A stretch of 6,645 nucleotides of DNA, taken from positions 1,884 through 8,528 of the forward strand of contig DKOD01000131.1 in the NCBI GenBank assembly GCA_002469865.1, written 5' to 3'. The position numbers and the translations under genes were made by a program. The DNA comes from Alphaproteobacteria bacterium UBA7371. Lineage in GTDB: Bacteria > Pseudomonadota > Alphaproteobacteria > UBA8317. A model generated the notes under the pieces. That model saw only the letters and a list, made by a program, of their open reading frames with translations. It did no database searches and was not told where the DNA came from. Every line of letters starts with the position of its first letter. Within the stretch, counting starts at the first letter, position 1. Below are positions 1 to 6,245 of this stretch, piece after piece.

Positions 1-89
1 GTATGTTTTGTCGTGAAAATATTGTTGATATGCTTGCAACGATTGTGATCATCACCATGATGGTGTCTGTTGGTGGTGTATTTGCCTGA
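1..89 (+). CDS. C-terminal end of an unidentified, probably membrane protein (5' partial)
   Basis: One forward frame stays open from the left window edge to a TGA at 87-89; the other two forward frames hit stops within this stretch. The last residues read MFCRENIVDMLATIVIITM and then MVSVGGVFA. The final 20 or so are almost all hydrophobic, as in a closing membrane helix. The stop lies 10 bases before the dnaE start and its GA belongs to the dnaE Shine-Dalgarno sequence, which suggests co-transcription and translational coupling with dnaE. In many alphaproteobacteria the gene before dnaE is lolD, but this tail is too hydrophobic for the end of an ABC ATPase, so I do not assign it. The ATG at 3-5 could in principle start a 28-residue peptide, but the tail of a longer gene is likelier. 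The reverse strand is also open here, so the call is tentative. Confidence 0.4.
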   Translation, partial: MFCRENIVDMLATIVIITMMVSVGGVFA

Positions 90-102
90 GGTATGATTCT
101 TG
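88..102 (+). promoter_or_regulatory. dnaE ribosome binding site and TTG start, overlapping the upstream stop codon
   Basis: GAGG at 88-91 lies 8 bases before the TTG at 100-102. The dnaE frame is closed by TGA at 94-96, so TTG is the only possible start that keeps the conserved N-terminus FIHLRCHTSFSLLEGA. The ATG at 93-95 is in another frame. The GA of the upstream stop codon (TGA 87-89) is part of the Shine-Dalgarno sequence, so a ribosome terminating there sits on the dnaE initiation site. Confidence 0.75.
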
Positions 103-3100
103 TCTTTCATTCATCTGCGTTGCCACACATCATTTTCTCTATTGGAAGGCGCTATTGCCCCTTCTGATTTGGCAAAACTTGCGCAGAATGAAGGAATGCC
201 AGCCCTCGGCATCTGCGACACAGATAATCTCTTTGGTGTGTTGGAAAGTTGCGAAAAACTTTTGTCTAAGGGCATACAGCCCGTGGTCGGAAGTTCTTTA
301 AAAGTCCAGTTTGATGAAGATTTGGTGGGGGAAGTTGGCTTCATTGTTCGCTCGGAACAAGGATACCTTAATTTATTGTCCATCATGTCCGACGCTTATT
401 TGGATGGTGATGTTATTGATGGCCCCATTGTTCCCTTGGCCCAATTGGAGGGAAAGTCCGAGGGGTTGTTTTTCCTATCAGGAAACCACGCAGGCATTGG
501 TCATAAATTGCTTGAACGGCGTCAGCTTGAAAGCCTGGAGCATCATTTGCTTTCACTGGCGGGTTTTGCGCCATCATCTCTTTTTGTGGAGATTCAACGA
601 ATTGGTCGGGCAGGTGAGGGAGAGGTGGAACAAGCACTTCTTGATTTTGCCTACAAGCATTCATTCCCACTGGTTGCAACCAATGATATCTTTTACGACC
701 GGCCAGAGGCCCATGATGCCCATGATGCATTGCGCTGCATTGCCAGGGGCGAATATGTGGAGGATGGTCGCCGAGATCGGTTGGCCCCTTGCCATTATTT
801 CCGTGGCCAAGATGAGATGGCTGAGCTGTTTTCTGACCTACCCGAGGCCCTTGAAAACAGTGTTTTGATTGCCTCCAGCTGCGGATTTTTTCCAAAAGAA
901 CACCCGCCAATCTTGCCGCGCTTTGTCAAAGGTGGGGTTGAAGCAGAGAATGATGAGCTGGCCCAACAGGCTTGGGATGGCCTCAATGAAAGATTGGCGC
1001 AAAAGGTCGATGACTATGATTCATCAGGCTATGATGAGCGCATGAAGCATGAGCTTGCGATTATCCAAGAAAAAGGATTTTCCGGCTATTTTTTGATTGT
1101 TGCTGATTTTATCAAATGGGCCAAGGCAAAGGATATCCCCGTGGGTCCAGGCCGTGGTTCTGGTGCTGGCTCTCTTGTTGCTTGGGCCTTGACCATTACC
1201 GATCTCGATCCCCTGGCATTTGGCTTGCTTTTTGAGCGTTTTTTGAACCCTGAGCGTCGTTCCATGCCTGATTTTGATATCGACTTCTGTCAGGACCGCC
1301 GTGATGAAGTCATCAGTTATGTGCAAGAACGATATGGCCGCGATGAGGTGGCTCAGATTATTACCTTTGGTAAATTGCAGGCACGCGCAGTTCTTCGGGA
1401 TGTGGGCCGGGTTATTGGTATGCCCTATGGGCAGGTGGATCGAATATGCAAACTCGTTCCCAACAACCCGGCCAATCCGGTCACACTCCAAGAAGCGTTA
1501 GACAGTGAAGATCTCCTGCGCGTGGAGCGTGATCGTGATGATCAGTCACGCCGGTTGTTTGATATCTCACTGCAGCTTGAGGGTCTTTATCGCCATGCAT
1601 CAACCCATGCTGCCGGTGTTGTTATCGGTGACCGACCGCTCAAGCAGCTAATACCCTTATATCGCGACCCAAAGTCAGACATGCCGGTGACCCAATTTAA
1701 CATGAATTGGGCTGAGCGCGCTGGGCTTGTGAAATTTGATTTTTTGGGCCTCAAAACATTGACGGTTATTAAAAAAGCCGTGTCGTTAATACGTTTTGCG
1801 GGTCATGAAATCGATGTGGACAATTTGCCCATGAATGACCCCAAAACCTTTGCGATGTTAGGTGAGGGCCATTCAACTGGTGTGTTTCAGTTGGAATCTG
1901 CAGGCATGCGTGATGTGTTGCGCAAAATGAAACCCGATTGCTTGGAAGATTTGATCGCATTGGTTGCGCTTTACCGCCCTGGGCCGATGGATAATATTCC
2001 ACGTTATATCGATTGTAAGGCGGGCCGTGCTGAACCTGACTATCTTCACCCAGTGCTCAAGCCCATTCTTCAAGAGACCTATGGCGTGATTATTTACCAA
2101 GAACAGGTCATGCAAATTGCTCAGACCATGTCGGGCTACAGCCTTGGTGAGGCGGACCTTCTCCGCAGGGCCATGGGCAAAAAGAAGAAAGACGTCATGG
2201 AGCAAGAGCAGGCAAAGTTCATCCAGGGCGCCCAAGAAAACAACATCGACACCAAGCAAGCCCGTTACATTTTCACCATGGTTGAAAAATTTGCTGGCTA
2301 TGGGTTTAACAAGTCTCATGCAGCGGCTTATGCCTATGTGGCTTACCAAACAGCCTACCTGAAGGCGAACCATCCGCTTGAATTTTTGGCCGCCCTGATG
2401 ACGCTTGATATGGGCAACACAGAAAAGTTGAGCTCATTTCGGGATGATGTTCTCGGGCTAGGCTTTTCCCTTTTACCGCCAGATATCAACAAGTCATTTC
2501 ATGATTTTGCCCCGGAAGAAGGGGCCATTCGGTACGCACTTGGTGCGGTAAGAAATGTGGGATCGAACGTTGTTCATTGGATTGTTGGAGAACGTGACGC
2601 CCATGGCCCTTTTGCTGATATGGCTGACTTCATCAAAAGGCTTGATACCGAACATGTGAACAAACGCGCTTTTGAATTTCTGGTGAAATCGGGGGCATTT
2701 GATTCCCTTCACCCATCCCGGGCTGCTTTGTTGGGTTCCATAGACGGGATTTTTGCTGAAGGTATGCGCCGAAAGAGCGACATGAATATGTGTCAGGGTT
2801 CCATGTTTGGTGACGAAGAAATTGACCCGATGATGGTCGTTCGCACCCCTGCACGGGAATTCACATCTTTTGAATTGCTGGATGTTGAGCAGCATGCACT
2901 TGGGTTTTTCCTGTCCGGACACCCGCTTGATGCCTATGCCGACCAATTGTCTGAAGAGGGTGCCACAACATTTTCCTTGCTCGAGGAACGGGCAAAGGAA
3001 AAGCCATCACGCGGTCTTGTCGCTGGCATGGTTGTGTCCATGCGCGAGCTTTCTGGATCACGCGGTAAATTTGGTATCGTGAAATTAAGTGACCGTGTTG

Positions 3101-3480
3101 GTGGTTTTGAAGTTGCCGTGTTTTCAGAAGTTTGGGAAAAAAGTCGTTCATTGGTTCGCCCTGGTGAAGTGTTGTTTATGATGGTCCAGGTTGAGGATGA
3201 TGAAGGCCGATTGCGTGTGAGGGCGGAATCACTTCGCAACGCAGAGCAGCAGGCACGAAAGTCCTCCCAACGAATTGAGATTAATATAGATAAATCAACT
3301 TGTATCAAAGATTTGCGTCAATTGCTTGAGCCAGGACGCTGCGAGATATTTCTGCGACTTCACTGCATGAAAAATCTTTGTGATGCCACGTATCAGTTGC
3401 CTGGATCATTCGCCATGAACATGCGTACCCGGCAAGCTATTTCTGCGCTGCATGGTGTTCGGTCTGTGGAAGAGCGATAA
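100..3480 (+). CDS. dnaE: DNA polymerase III subunit alpha (replicative polymerase, EC 2.7.7.7)
   Basis: This is the catalytic subunit of the chromosomal replicase, adding dNTPs to a primer in complex with the epsilon proofreader, the beta clamp and the tau clamp loader. At 1126 residues it is complete (E. coli 1160). Order along the chain: an N-terminal PHP domain (about 1-265) opening with HLRCHTSFS; a glycine-rich palm motif GPGRGSGAGS from residue 349; catalytic aspartates D393 and D395 in PDFDIDFC and D547 in KFDFLGL; finger motifs YRPGPM (625-630), LRRAMGKKK (688-696) and FNKSHA (736-741); a helix-hairpin-helix region near 850-868; a clamp-binding pentapeptide QGSMF (899-903); an OB fold (about 971-1045); and a C-terminal domain. 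The PHP motif CDTDNLFG lacks the histidine of TDHGN-type active PHP domains, so PHP exonuclease activity is unlikely and proofreading would need separate epsilon; this degeneracy is usual in Proteobacteria. The TTG start is the only one giving the full N-terminus. Only the start codon is unusual. Confidence 0.98.
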   Translation: MSFIHLRCHTSFSLLEGAIAPSDLAKLAQNEGMPALGICDTDNLFGVLESCEKLLSKGIQPVVGSSLKVQFDEDLVGEVGFIVRSEQGYLNLLSIMSDAYLDGDVIDGPIVPLAQLEGKSEGLFFLSGNHAGIGHKLLERRQLESLEHHLLSLAGFAPSSLFVEIQRIGRAGEGEVEQALLDFAYKHSFPLVATNDIFYDRPEAHDAHDALRCIARGEYVEDGRRDRLAPCHYFRGQDEMAELFSDLPEALENSVLIASSCGFFPKEHPPILPRFVKGGVEAENDELAQQAWDGLNERLAQKVDDYDSSGYDERMKHELAIIQEKGFSGYFLIVADFIKWAKAKDIPVGPGRGSGAGSLVAWALTITDLDPLAFGLLFERFLNPERRSMPDFDIDFCQDRRDEVISYVQERYGRDEVAQIITFGKLQARAVLRDVGRVIGMPYGQVDRICKLVPNNPANPVTLQEALDSEDLLRVERDRDDQSRRLFDISLQLEGLYRHASTHAAGVVIGDRPLKQLIPLYRDPKSDMPVTQFNMNWAERAGLVKFDFLGLKTLTVIKKAVSLIRFAGHEIDVDNLPMNDPKTFAMLGEGHSTGVFQLESAGMRDVLRKMKPDCLEDLIALVALYRPGPMDNIPRYIDCKAGRAEPDYLHPVLKPILQETYGVIIYQEQVMQIAQTMSGYSLGEADLLRRAMGKKKKDVMEQEQAKFIQGAQENNIDTKQARYIFTMVEKFAGYGFNKSHAAAYAYVAYQTAYLKANHPLEFLAALMTLDMGNTEKLSSFRDDVLGLGFSLLPPDINKSFHDFAPEEGAIRYALGAVRNVGSNVVHWIVGERDAHGPFADMADFIKRLDTEHVNKRAFEFLVKSGAFDSLHPSRAALLGSIDGIFAEGMRRKSDMNMCQGSMFGDEEIDPMMVVRTPAREFTSFELLDVEQHALGFFLSGHPLDAYADQLSEEGATTFSLLEERAKEKPSRGLVAGMVVSMRELSGSRGKFGIVKLSDRVGGFEVAVFSEVWEKSRSLVRPGEVLFMMVQVEDDEGRLRVRAESLRNAEQQARKSSQRIEINIDKSTCIKDLRQLLEPGRCEIFLRLHCMKNLCDATYQLPGSFAMNMRTRQAISALHGVRSVEER

Positions 3481-3514
3481 TTTTGCCGTCGGCCTTGTTT
3501 TTTTTCTCTATTTT

Positions 3515-3527
3515 GCGTACCCAACGC
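3515..3527 (+). other. Small hairpin in the dnaE-rpsB gap
   Basis: GCGT (3515-3518) pairs with ACGC (3524-3527) around a five-base ACCCA loop. It lies just upstream of the larger leader fold and may be part of the same 5' untranslated RNA. A four-pair stem is weak evidence on its own. Confidence 0.25.
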
Positions 3528-3538
3528 GTCATTCCGCA

Positions 3539-3591
3539 CGCAGGCGATGGCATTTGCCCTCCGGTACCGACATTTGTCGGGTAGGTCTGCG
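3539..3591 (+). promoter_or_regulatory. Candidate structured rpsB mRNA leader (three-way junction), possibly for S2 autoregulation
   Basis: Hand folding gives a compact three-helix element. P1: 3539-3545 (CGCAGGC) pairs with 3585-3591 (GTCTGCG), seven pairs including one G-U. P2: 3546-3551 pairs with 3556-3561, five pairs with one T-C mismatch and an ATTT loop. P3: 3565-3571 pairs with 3576-3583, seven pairs with G3581 bulged and again an ATTT loop. Nearly every base is used. Both arms end in the same hexamer CATTTG (3551-3556 and 3571-3576), exactly 20 bases apart. The element ends 19 bases before the Shine-Dalgarno AAGGA (3611-3615). In E. coli, S2 represses rpsB-tsf by binding a folded rpsB 5' leader, so the position fits that role; the ligand and function here are inferred. 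Competing pairings exist: 3561-3565 with 3600-3604, and 3534-3538 with 3588-3592. Confidence 0.5.
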
Positions 3592-3621
3592 GTGGTCCAA
3601 CCGGTAAACAAAGGATAAAAA

Positions 3622-4452
3622 ATGGCTTTACCTGAATTTTCTATGCGCCAGCTTTTGGAAGCGGGCGTGCATTTTGGTCACCAGAAACATCGCTGGAACC
3701 CCCTCATGTCACCATTTATTTATGGTAACAGGAATAACGTTCATATTCTGGACCTTACCCAGACCGTTCCGCTTCTCAATGACGCCCTTAACGCCGTGAG
3801 GGATGTGGTTTCTGGTGGCGGACGTGTTTTGTTTGTGGGCACGAAGCGTCAAGCGTCTGAACCTATTGCTGAAGCGGCGCGTTCGTCTGCACAATATTTT
3901 ATCAACCATCGTTGGTTGGGTGGCACGCTCACCAATTGGAAAACTATTTCCCATTCCATTCAGCGCCTGCGTCAATTGACCGAGCAATTGTCCGATGGCG
4001 CAAAGGGACTCACGAAGAAAGAACGTTTGAAATTGGATCGTGAGTTGGCCAAGCTGGAATTGTCTCTTGGTGGCATTAAGGACATGGGCGGCGTTCCTGA
4101 CATAATCATTGTGATCGATACCAATAAAGAAAGTCTCGCCATTCAAGAAGCGCGTAAGTTGCGTATTCCTGTGGTTGCTGTCTTGGATTCCAATTGTGAT
4201 CCCACAAATATTGATTACCCAATCCCCGGTAATGATGATGCATCCAGGGCAATTGCTTTATATTGCGACCTGTTTTCCAAAGCGATTTTGGATGGTTTGG
4301 AGCAGGCTAATGTGAGTGCTGGGGTTGATTTGGGTGAAGCGGAAGATTTGCATGTGGAGCTACCTGCAGATGAGCCAAAAGCTGCGCCAGAGGCCGAGGT
4401 GGCAGCAGAGGTGGCTTCTGAAGACAATGTGGAAGCACCCGCCACAACGTAA
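3622..4452 (+). CDS. rpsB: 30S ribosomal protein S2
   Basis: S2 is a late-assembling protein on the solvent side of the 30S subunit, between head and body, and is needed for S1 to join. Family motifs are clear: HFGHQKHRWNP (17-27), FVGTKRQA (70-77), RWLGGTLTNW (96-105), a charged helical hairpin at about 106-150, and the signature PDIIIVIDTNKES beginning at P158. The globular part ends near residue 226. A 50-residue tail (227-276) rich in Ala, Glu and Asp follows, making the protein longer than the roughly 240 residues of E. coli S2; tails of this kind occur in alphaproteobacterial S2. The ATG start has AAGGA at 3611-3615, six bases upstream, and gives the expected MALPEFSMRQLLEAGVHFGH terminus. 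It lies 141 bases after dnaE, behind a foldable leader, and 116 bases before tsf with a terminator-like hairpin between, so its expression may be set apart from both neighbours. Confidence 0.98.
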   Translation: MALPEFSMRQLLEAGVHFGHQKHRWNPLMSPFIYGNRNNVHILDLTQTVPLLNDALNAVRDVVSGGGRVLFVGTKRQASEPIAEAARSSAQYFINHRWLGGTLTNWKTISHSIQRLRQLTEQLSDGAKGLTKKERLKLDRELAKLELSLGGIKDMGGVPDIIIVIDTNKESLAIQEARKLRIPVVAVLDSNCDPTNIDYPIPGNDDASRAIALYCDLFSKAILDGLEQANVSAGVDLGEAEDLHVELPADEPKAAPEAEVAAEVASEDNVEAPATT

Positions 4453-4494
4453 ATTTCTAGCGTCAAAGCAAGAAAATTTTTCAAACTTTGTTGC

Positions 4495-4540
4495 GCCGCC
4501 GGTGTGTTTTGTTTTAACGCTCCGGCGGTATTTCTTTTTT
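4495..4540 (+). terminator. Terminator-like hairpin between rpsB and tsf (probable attenuator)
   Basis: CCGCCGG (4496-4502) pairs perfectly with CCGGCGG (4522-4528), and G4495 can form a wobble pair with T4529. Past a T-T mismatch the stem continues with five more pairs (4504-4508 with 4516-4520), leaving a seven-base loop. A T-rich run (4531-4540, nine T in ten bases) follows after two bases, as in a Rho-independent terminator. Only about 25 bases remain before the tsf start, too few for a standard promoter downstream of the hairpin. tsf therefore probably depends on read-through, making this a partial terminator that lowers tsf relative to rpsB. A weaker A/T-rich helix (4468-4475 with 4487-4494, one G-G mismatch) abuts its 5' side. 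Confidence 0.7.
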
Positions 4541-4558
4541 ACTTCTTAAACTTAACAT

Positions 4559-4571
4559 AGGTGGCATGATG
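4559..4571 (+). promoter_or_regulatory. tsf ribosome binding site with tandem ATGATG start
   Basis: AGG at 4559-4561 precedes two in-frame ATG codons (4566 and 4569). The gap is 4 bases to the first and 7 to the second. The second gives the spacing usual for bacterial initiation and the family-typical N-terminus MAQITAALVKELR, so 4569 is preferred. Confidence 0.6.
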
Positions 4572-5498
4572 GCTCAGATTACAGCTGCGCTGGTGAAAGA
4601 ACTGCGCGAACAAACCGGCGCAGGCATGATGGATTGCAAAGCGGCCCTTGATGAAAATGATGGTGTCATGGAAGCTGCTATTGATTGGCTTCGTGCAAAG
4701 GGTCTTTCCAAGGCTGCCAAAAAGGCTGGAAGAGCTGCTGCCGAGGGCTTGATTGCTGTTATGTGTGATCAAAAACGCGCCGTTGTTGTCGAGGTGAATT
4801 CTGAGACTGATTTTGTGGCACGCAACGAAGACTTCCAAAAATTGGTTTCCAATATTGCCGAGGTGGCTTTGCAGCATGGTGGAGATAGAGATGCTATTGG
4901 CGCTACTTCTTACCCAGCTTCAGCCAAGAGCGTTGATGAAATTGTAAGCGAACATGTCGGCTCCATTGGTGAAAATTTGCAATTCCGACGGATGGCATTG
5001 CTTGAAGATCAAGGCTGCGTCTTTGGCGCTTATGTGCATAATGCGGTGACGGACAATCTGGGAAAGATTGGTGTGGCTGTTGCCTTAAAATATGCAGGCG
5101 AAAAGCATGACGAAGTGGCGGCTTTGGCCAGACAGGTCGCCATGCATGTTGCTGCAACTTCTCCTGTATGTGTGAACCCTGAAGAAGTTCCAGCCGATTT
5201 GATTAACCGTGAGCGCGAAGTGCTTACCGAACAGGCTAGGCAGTCTGGAAAGCCCGAGAATGTTATTGAAAAAATGATCGAAGGCCGAATTCGCAAATTT
5301 TACGAGGAAATCTGTCTATCCAAACAGACTTTTGTTATCGACGGCGAAAACAGCGTCGAGAAGGCCCTTCAGCTTGCTGGAAAGGATCTGGGGGCGGATA
5401 TCAGTCTTTCGGCATTTGTTCGCTTCGGTCTGGGTGAGGGTGTTGAAAAAGAAGAAAGCGACTTTGCTGCAGAAGTGGCCGCAACCGCTGGTGCCTAA
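4569..5498 (+). CDS. tsf: Elongation factor Ts (EF-Tu nucleotide exchange factor)
   Basis: EF-Ts binds EF-Tu-GDP in the cytoplasm and releases GDP so that EF-Tu can reload GTP and aminoacyl-tRNA. The 309-residue product is full length (E. coli 283). The N-terminal UBA-like domain (1-55) holds signature LREQTGAGMMDCKAAL (12-27) and the segment GLSKAAKKAGR. The second signature EVNSETDFVARN (75-86) includes the Asp-Phe pair D81-F82, matching the E. coli residues that displace the EF-Tu magnesium ion. Two core subdomains follow, the second containing the conserved segment KFYEEICLSKQTFVID. The C-terminus ends in a short Ala-rich tail. Starting at 4566 would add only one extra Met. The gene lies 116 bases after rpsB behind a terminator-like hairpin, and 33 bases before pyrH with no terminator visible between them. 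Confidence 0.97.
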   Translation: MAQITAALVKELREQTGAGMMDCKAALDENDGVMEAAIDWLRAKGLSKAAKKAGRAAAEGLIAVMCDQKRAVVVEVNSETDFVARNEDFQKLVSNIAEVALQHGGDRDAIGATSYPASAKSVDEIVSEHVGSIGENLQFRRMALLEDQGCVFGAYVHNAVTDNLGKIGVAVALKYAGEKHDEVAALARQVAMHVAATSPVCVNPEEVPADLINREREVLTEQARQSGKPENVIEKMIEGRIRKFYEEICLSKQTFVIDGENSVEKALQLAGKDLGADISLSAFVRFGLGEGVEKEESDFAAEVAATAGA

Positions 5499-5517
5499 TT
5501 TTGGGTCGGACATAGGT

Positions 5518-5534
5518 AAGGGAGAGATATGATG
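5518..5534 (+). promoter_or_regulatory. pyrH ribosome binding site with tandem ATGATG start
   Basis: The purine-rich AAGGGAG (5518-5524) is followed by in-frame ATG codons at 5529 and 5532, 4 and 7 bases after the motif. The same doublet and the same 4/7 spacing occur at tsf. The second ATG is preferred on spacing and gives MAYRRVLLKISGEAL. Confidence 0.6.
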
Positions 5535-6245
5535 GCATATCGTCGGGTTCTGCTGAAGATTTCCGGCGAGGCCCTCATGGGTGATGGTCAATATGGCCTT
5601 GATCTTGCCACTGTCGACCGCATTGCGCGCGAAGTTGCTGAGGCCAATGCCGCTGATCATGAAGTGTGTTTGGTGATTGGCGGCGGCAATATTTTCCGTG
5701 GTTTGTCGGCGGCTGCCAAGGGTATGGAGCGAGCTAGTGCCGATTACATGGGCATGCTTGCAACGGTCATGAATGCCCTTGCGATGCAAAATGCCCTTGA
5801 AAATATAGGGACAGACACCCGGGTTTTGTCTGCCATCCCCATGACCACTGTTTGCGAACCTTATGTTCGTCGCCGTGCGGTGCGTCACATGGAAAAAGGT
5901 CGGGTGGTCATCTTTGCCGCTGGGACAGGCAATCCTTTTTTCACCACAGACACTGCAGCAACCTTACGCGCCGTGGAGATGGGTTGTGATGCTTTATTGA
6001 AGGGCACACAGGTTGACGGCGTTTATTCGGCAGACCCCAAAATAGATCCAACGGCCCAACGCTATGATTCATTGGGTTATATGGATGTCCTTGCAAGGGA
6101 TCTTCGTGTCATGGATACTTCAGCAATATCCTTGGCGCGCGAAAATGATTTGCCCATTTTGGTGTTTAACATTCATGAGCCCGGCGGATTTAAGCGTGTG
6201 TTGGCTGGCGAGGGCATGGCAACTGTTATTAGAGGTGACGAATGA
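5532..6245 (+). CDS. pyrH: Uridylate kinase (UMP kinase, EC 2.7.4.22)
   Basis: This enzyme transfers phosphate from ATP to UMP to make UDP, the step that commits new pyrimidine to UTP, CTP and the deoxy forms. It belongs to the amino acid kinase fold and in bacteria is a hexamer, typically activated by GTP and inhibited by UTP. The 237-residue product matches the family length. Visible motifs: the ATP-binding start LLKISGEALMG with K9 and S11-G12; the glycine loop GGGNIFRG (50-57); D71-YMGMLATVMNA, corresponding to the UMP-site region; FAAGTGNPFFTTDTAA (128-143), the substrate and catalytic loop; and KGTQVDGVYSADPK (157-170), which lines the ATP base site. No key residue appears to be missing. 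A start at 5529 is possible and would add one Met. The gene is 33 bases after tsf and overlaps frr by four bases, the classic bacterial arrangement. Confidence 0.97.
   Translation: MAYRRVLLKISGEALMGDGQYGLDLATVDRIAREVAEANAADHEVCLVIGGGNIFRGLSAAAKGMERASADYMGMLATVMNALAMQNALENIGTDTRVLSAIPMTTVCEPYVRRRAVRHMEKGRVVIFAAGTGNPFFTTDTAATLRAVEMGCDALLKGTQVDGVYSADPKIDPTAQRYDSLGYMDVLARDLRVMDTSAISLARENDLPILVFNIHEPGGFKRVLAGEGMATVIRGDE

Noticed and set aside
53..65. Inverted repeat CACCAT-G-ATGGTG
   Set aside because: The one-base centre leaves at most a four-pair hairpin, it lies in coding sequence, and it has no T tail or relation to the dnaE start.
311..868. 185-codon plus-strand frame inside dnaE, rich in Trp, Cys, Met and His
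   Set aside because: The composition is that of an out-of-frame reading, and the dnaE frame is intact throughout, so it is not a frameshift remnant.
1873..2373. 166-codon minus-strand open frame inside dnaE
   Set aside because: It is opposite conserved finger-domain codons of dnaE and resembles no known family.
3485..3505. Possible dnaE terminator: GCC-GTC-GGC followed shortly by eight T
   Set aside because: The stem is only three pairs (four with an impossible one-base loop), too weak for a Rho-independent terminator despite the T run.
3483..3514. Possible rpsB promoter, TTGCCG (3483) with TATTTT (3509)
   Set aside because: The spacer is 20 bases and both boxes match consensus poorly; T-rich sequence gives such matches by chance. 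A promoter in 3481-3530 remains plausible but cannot be placed.
4473..4481. AAAATTTTT tract after rpsB as a protein-binding or promoter UP-like site
   Set aside because: A short A/T run common in such gaps; no promoter boxes are placed relative to it.
5316..5888. 190-codon minus-strand open frame across the tsf-pyrH junction
   Set aside because: It lies opposite two certain genes, has no recognisable protein features, and is explained by the codon bias of the plus-strand genes.
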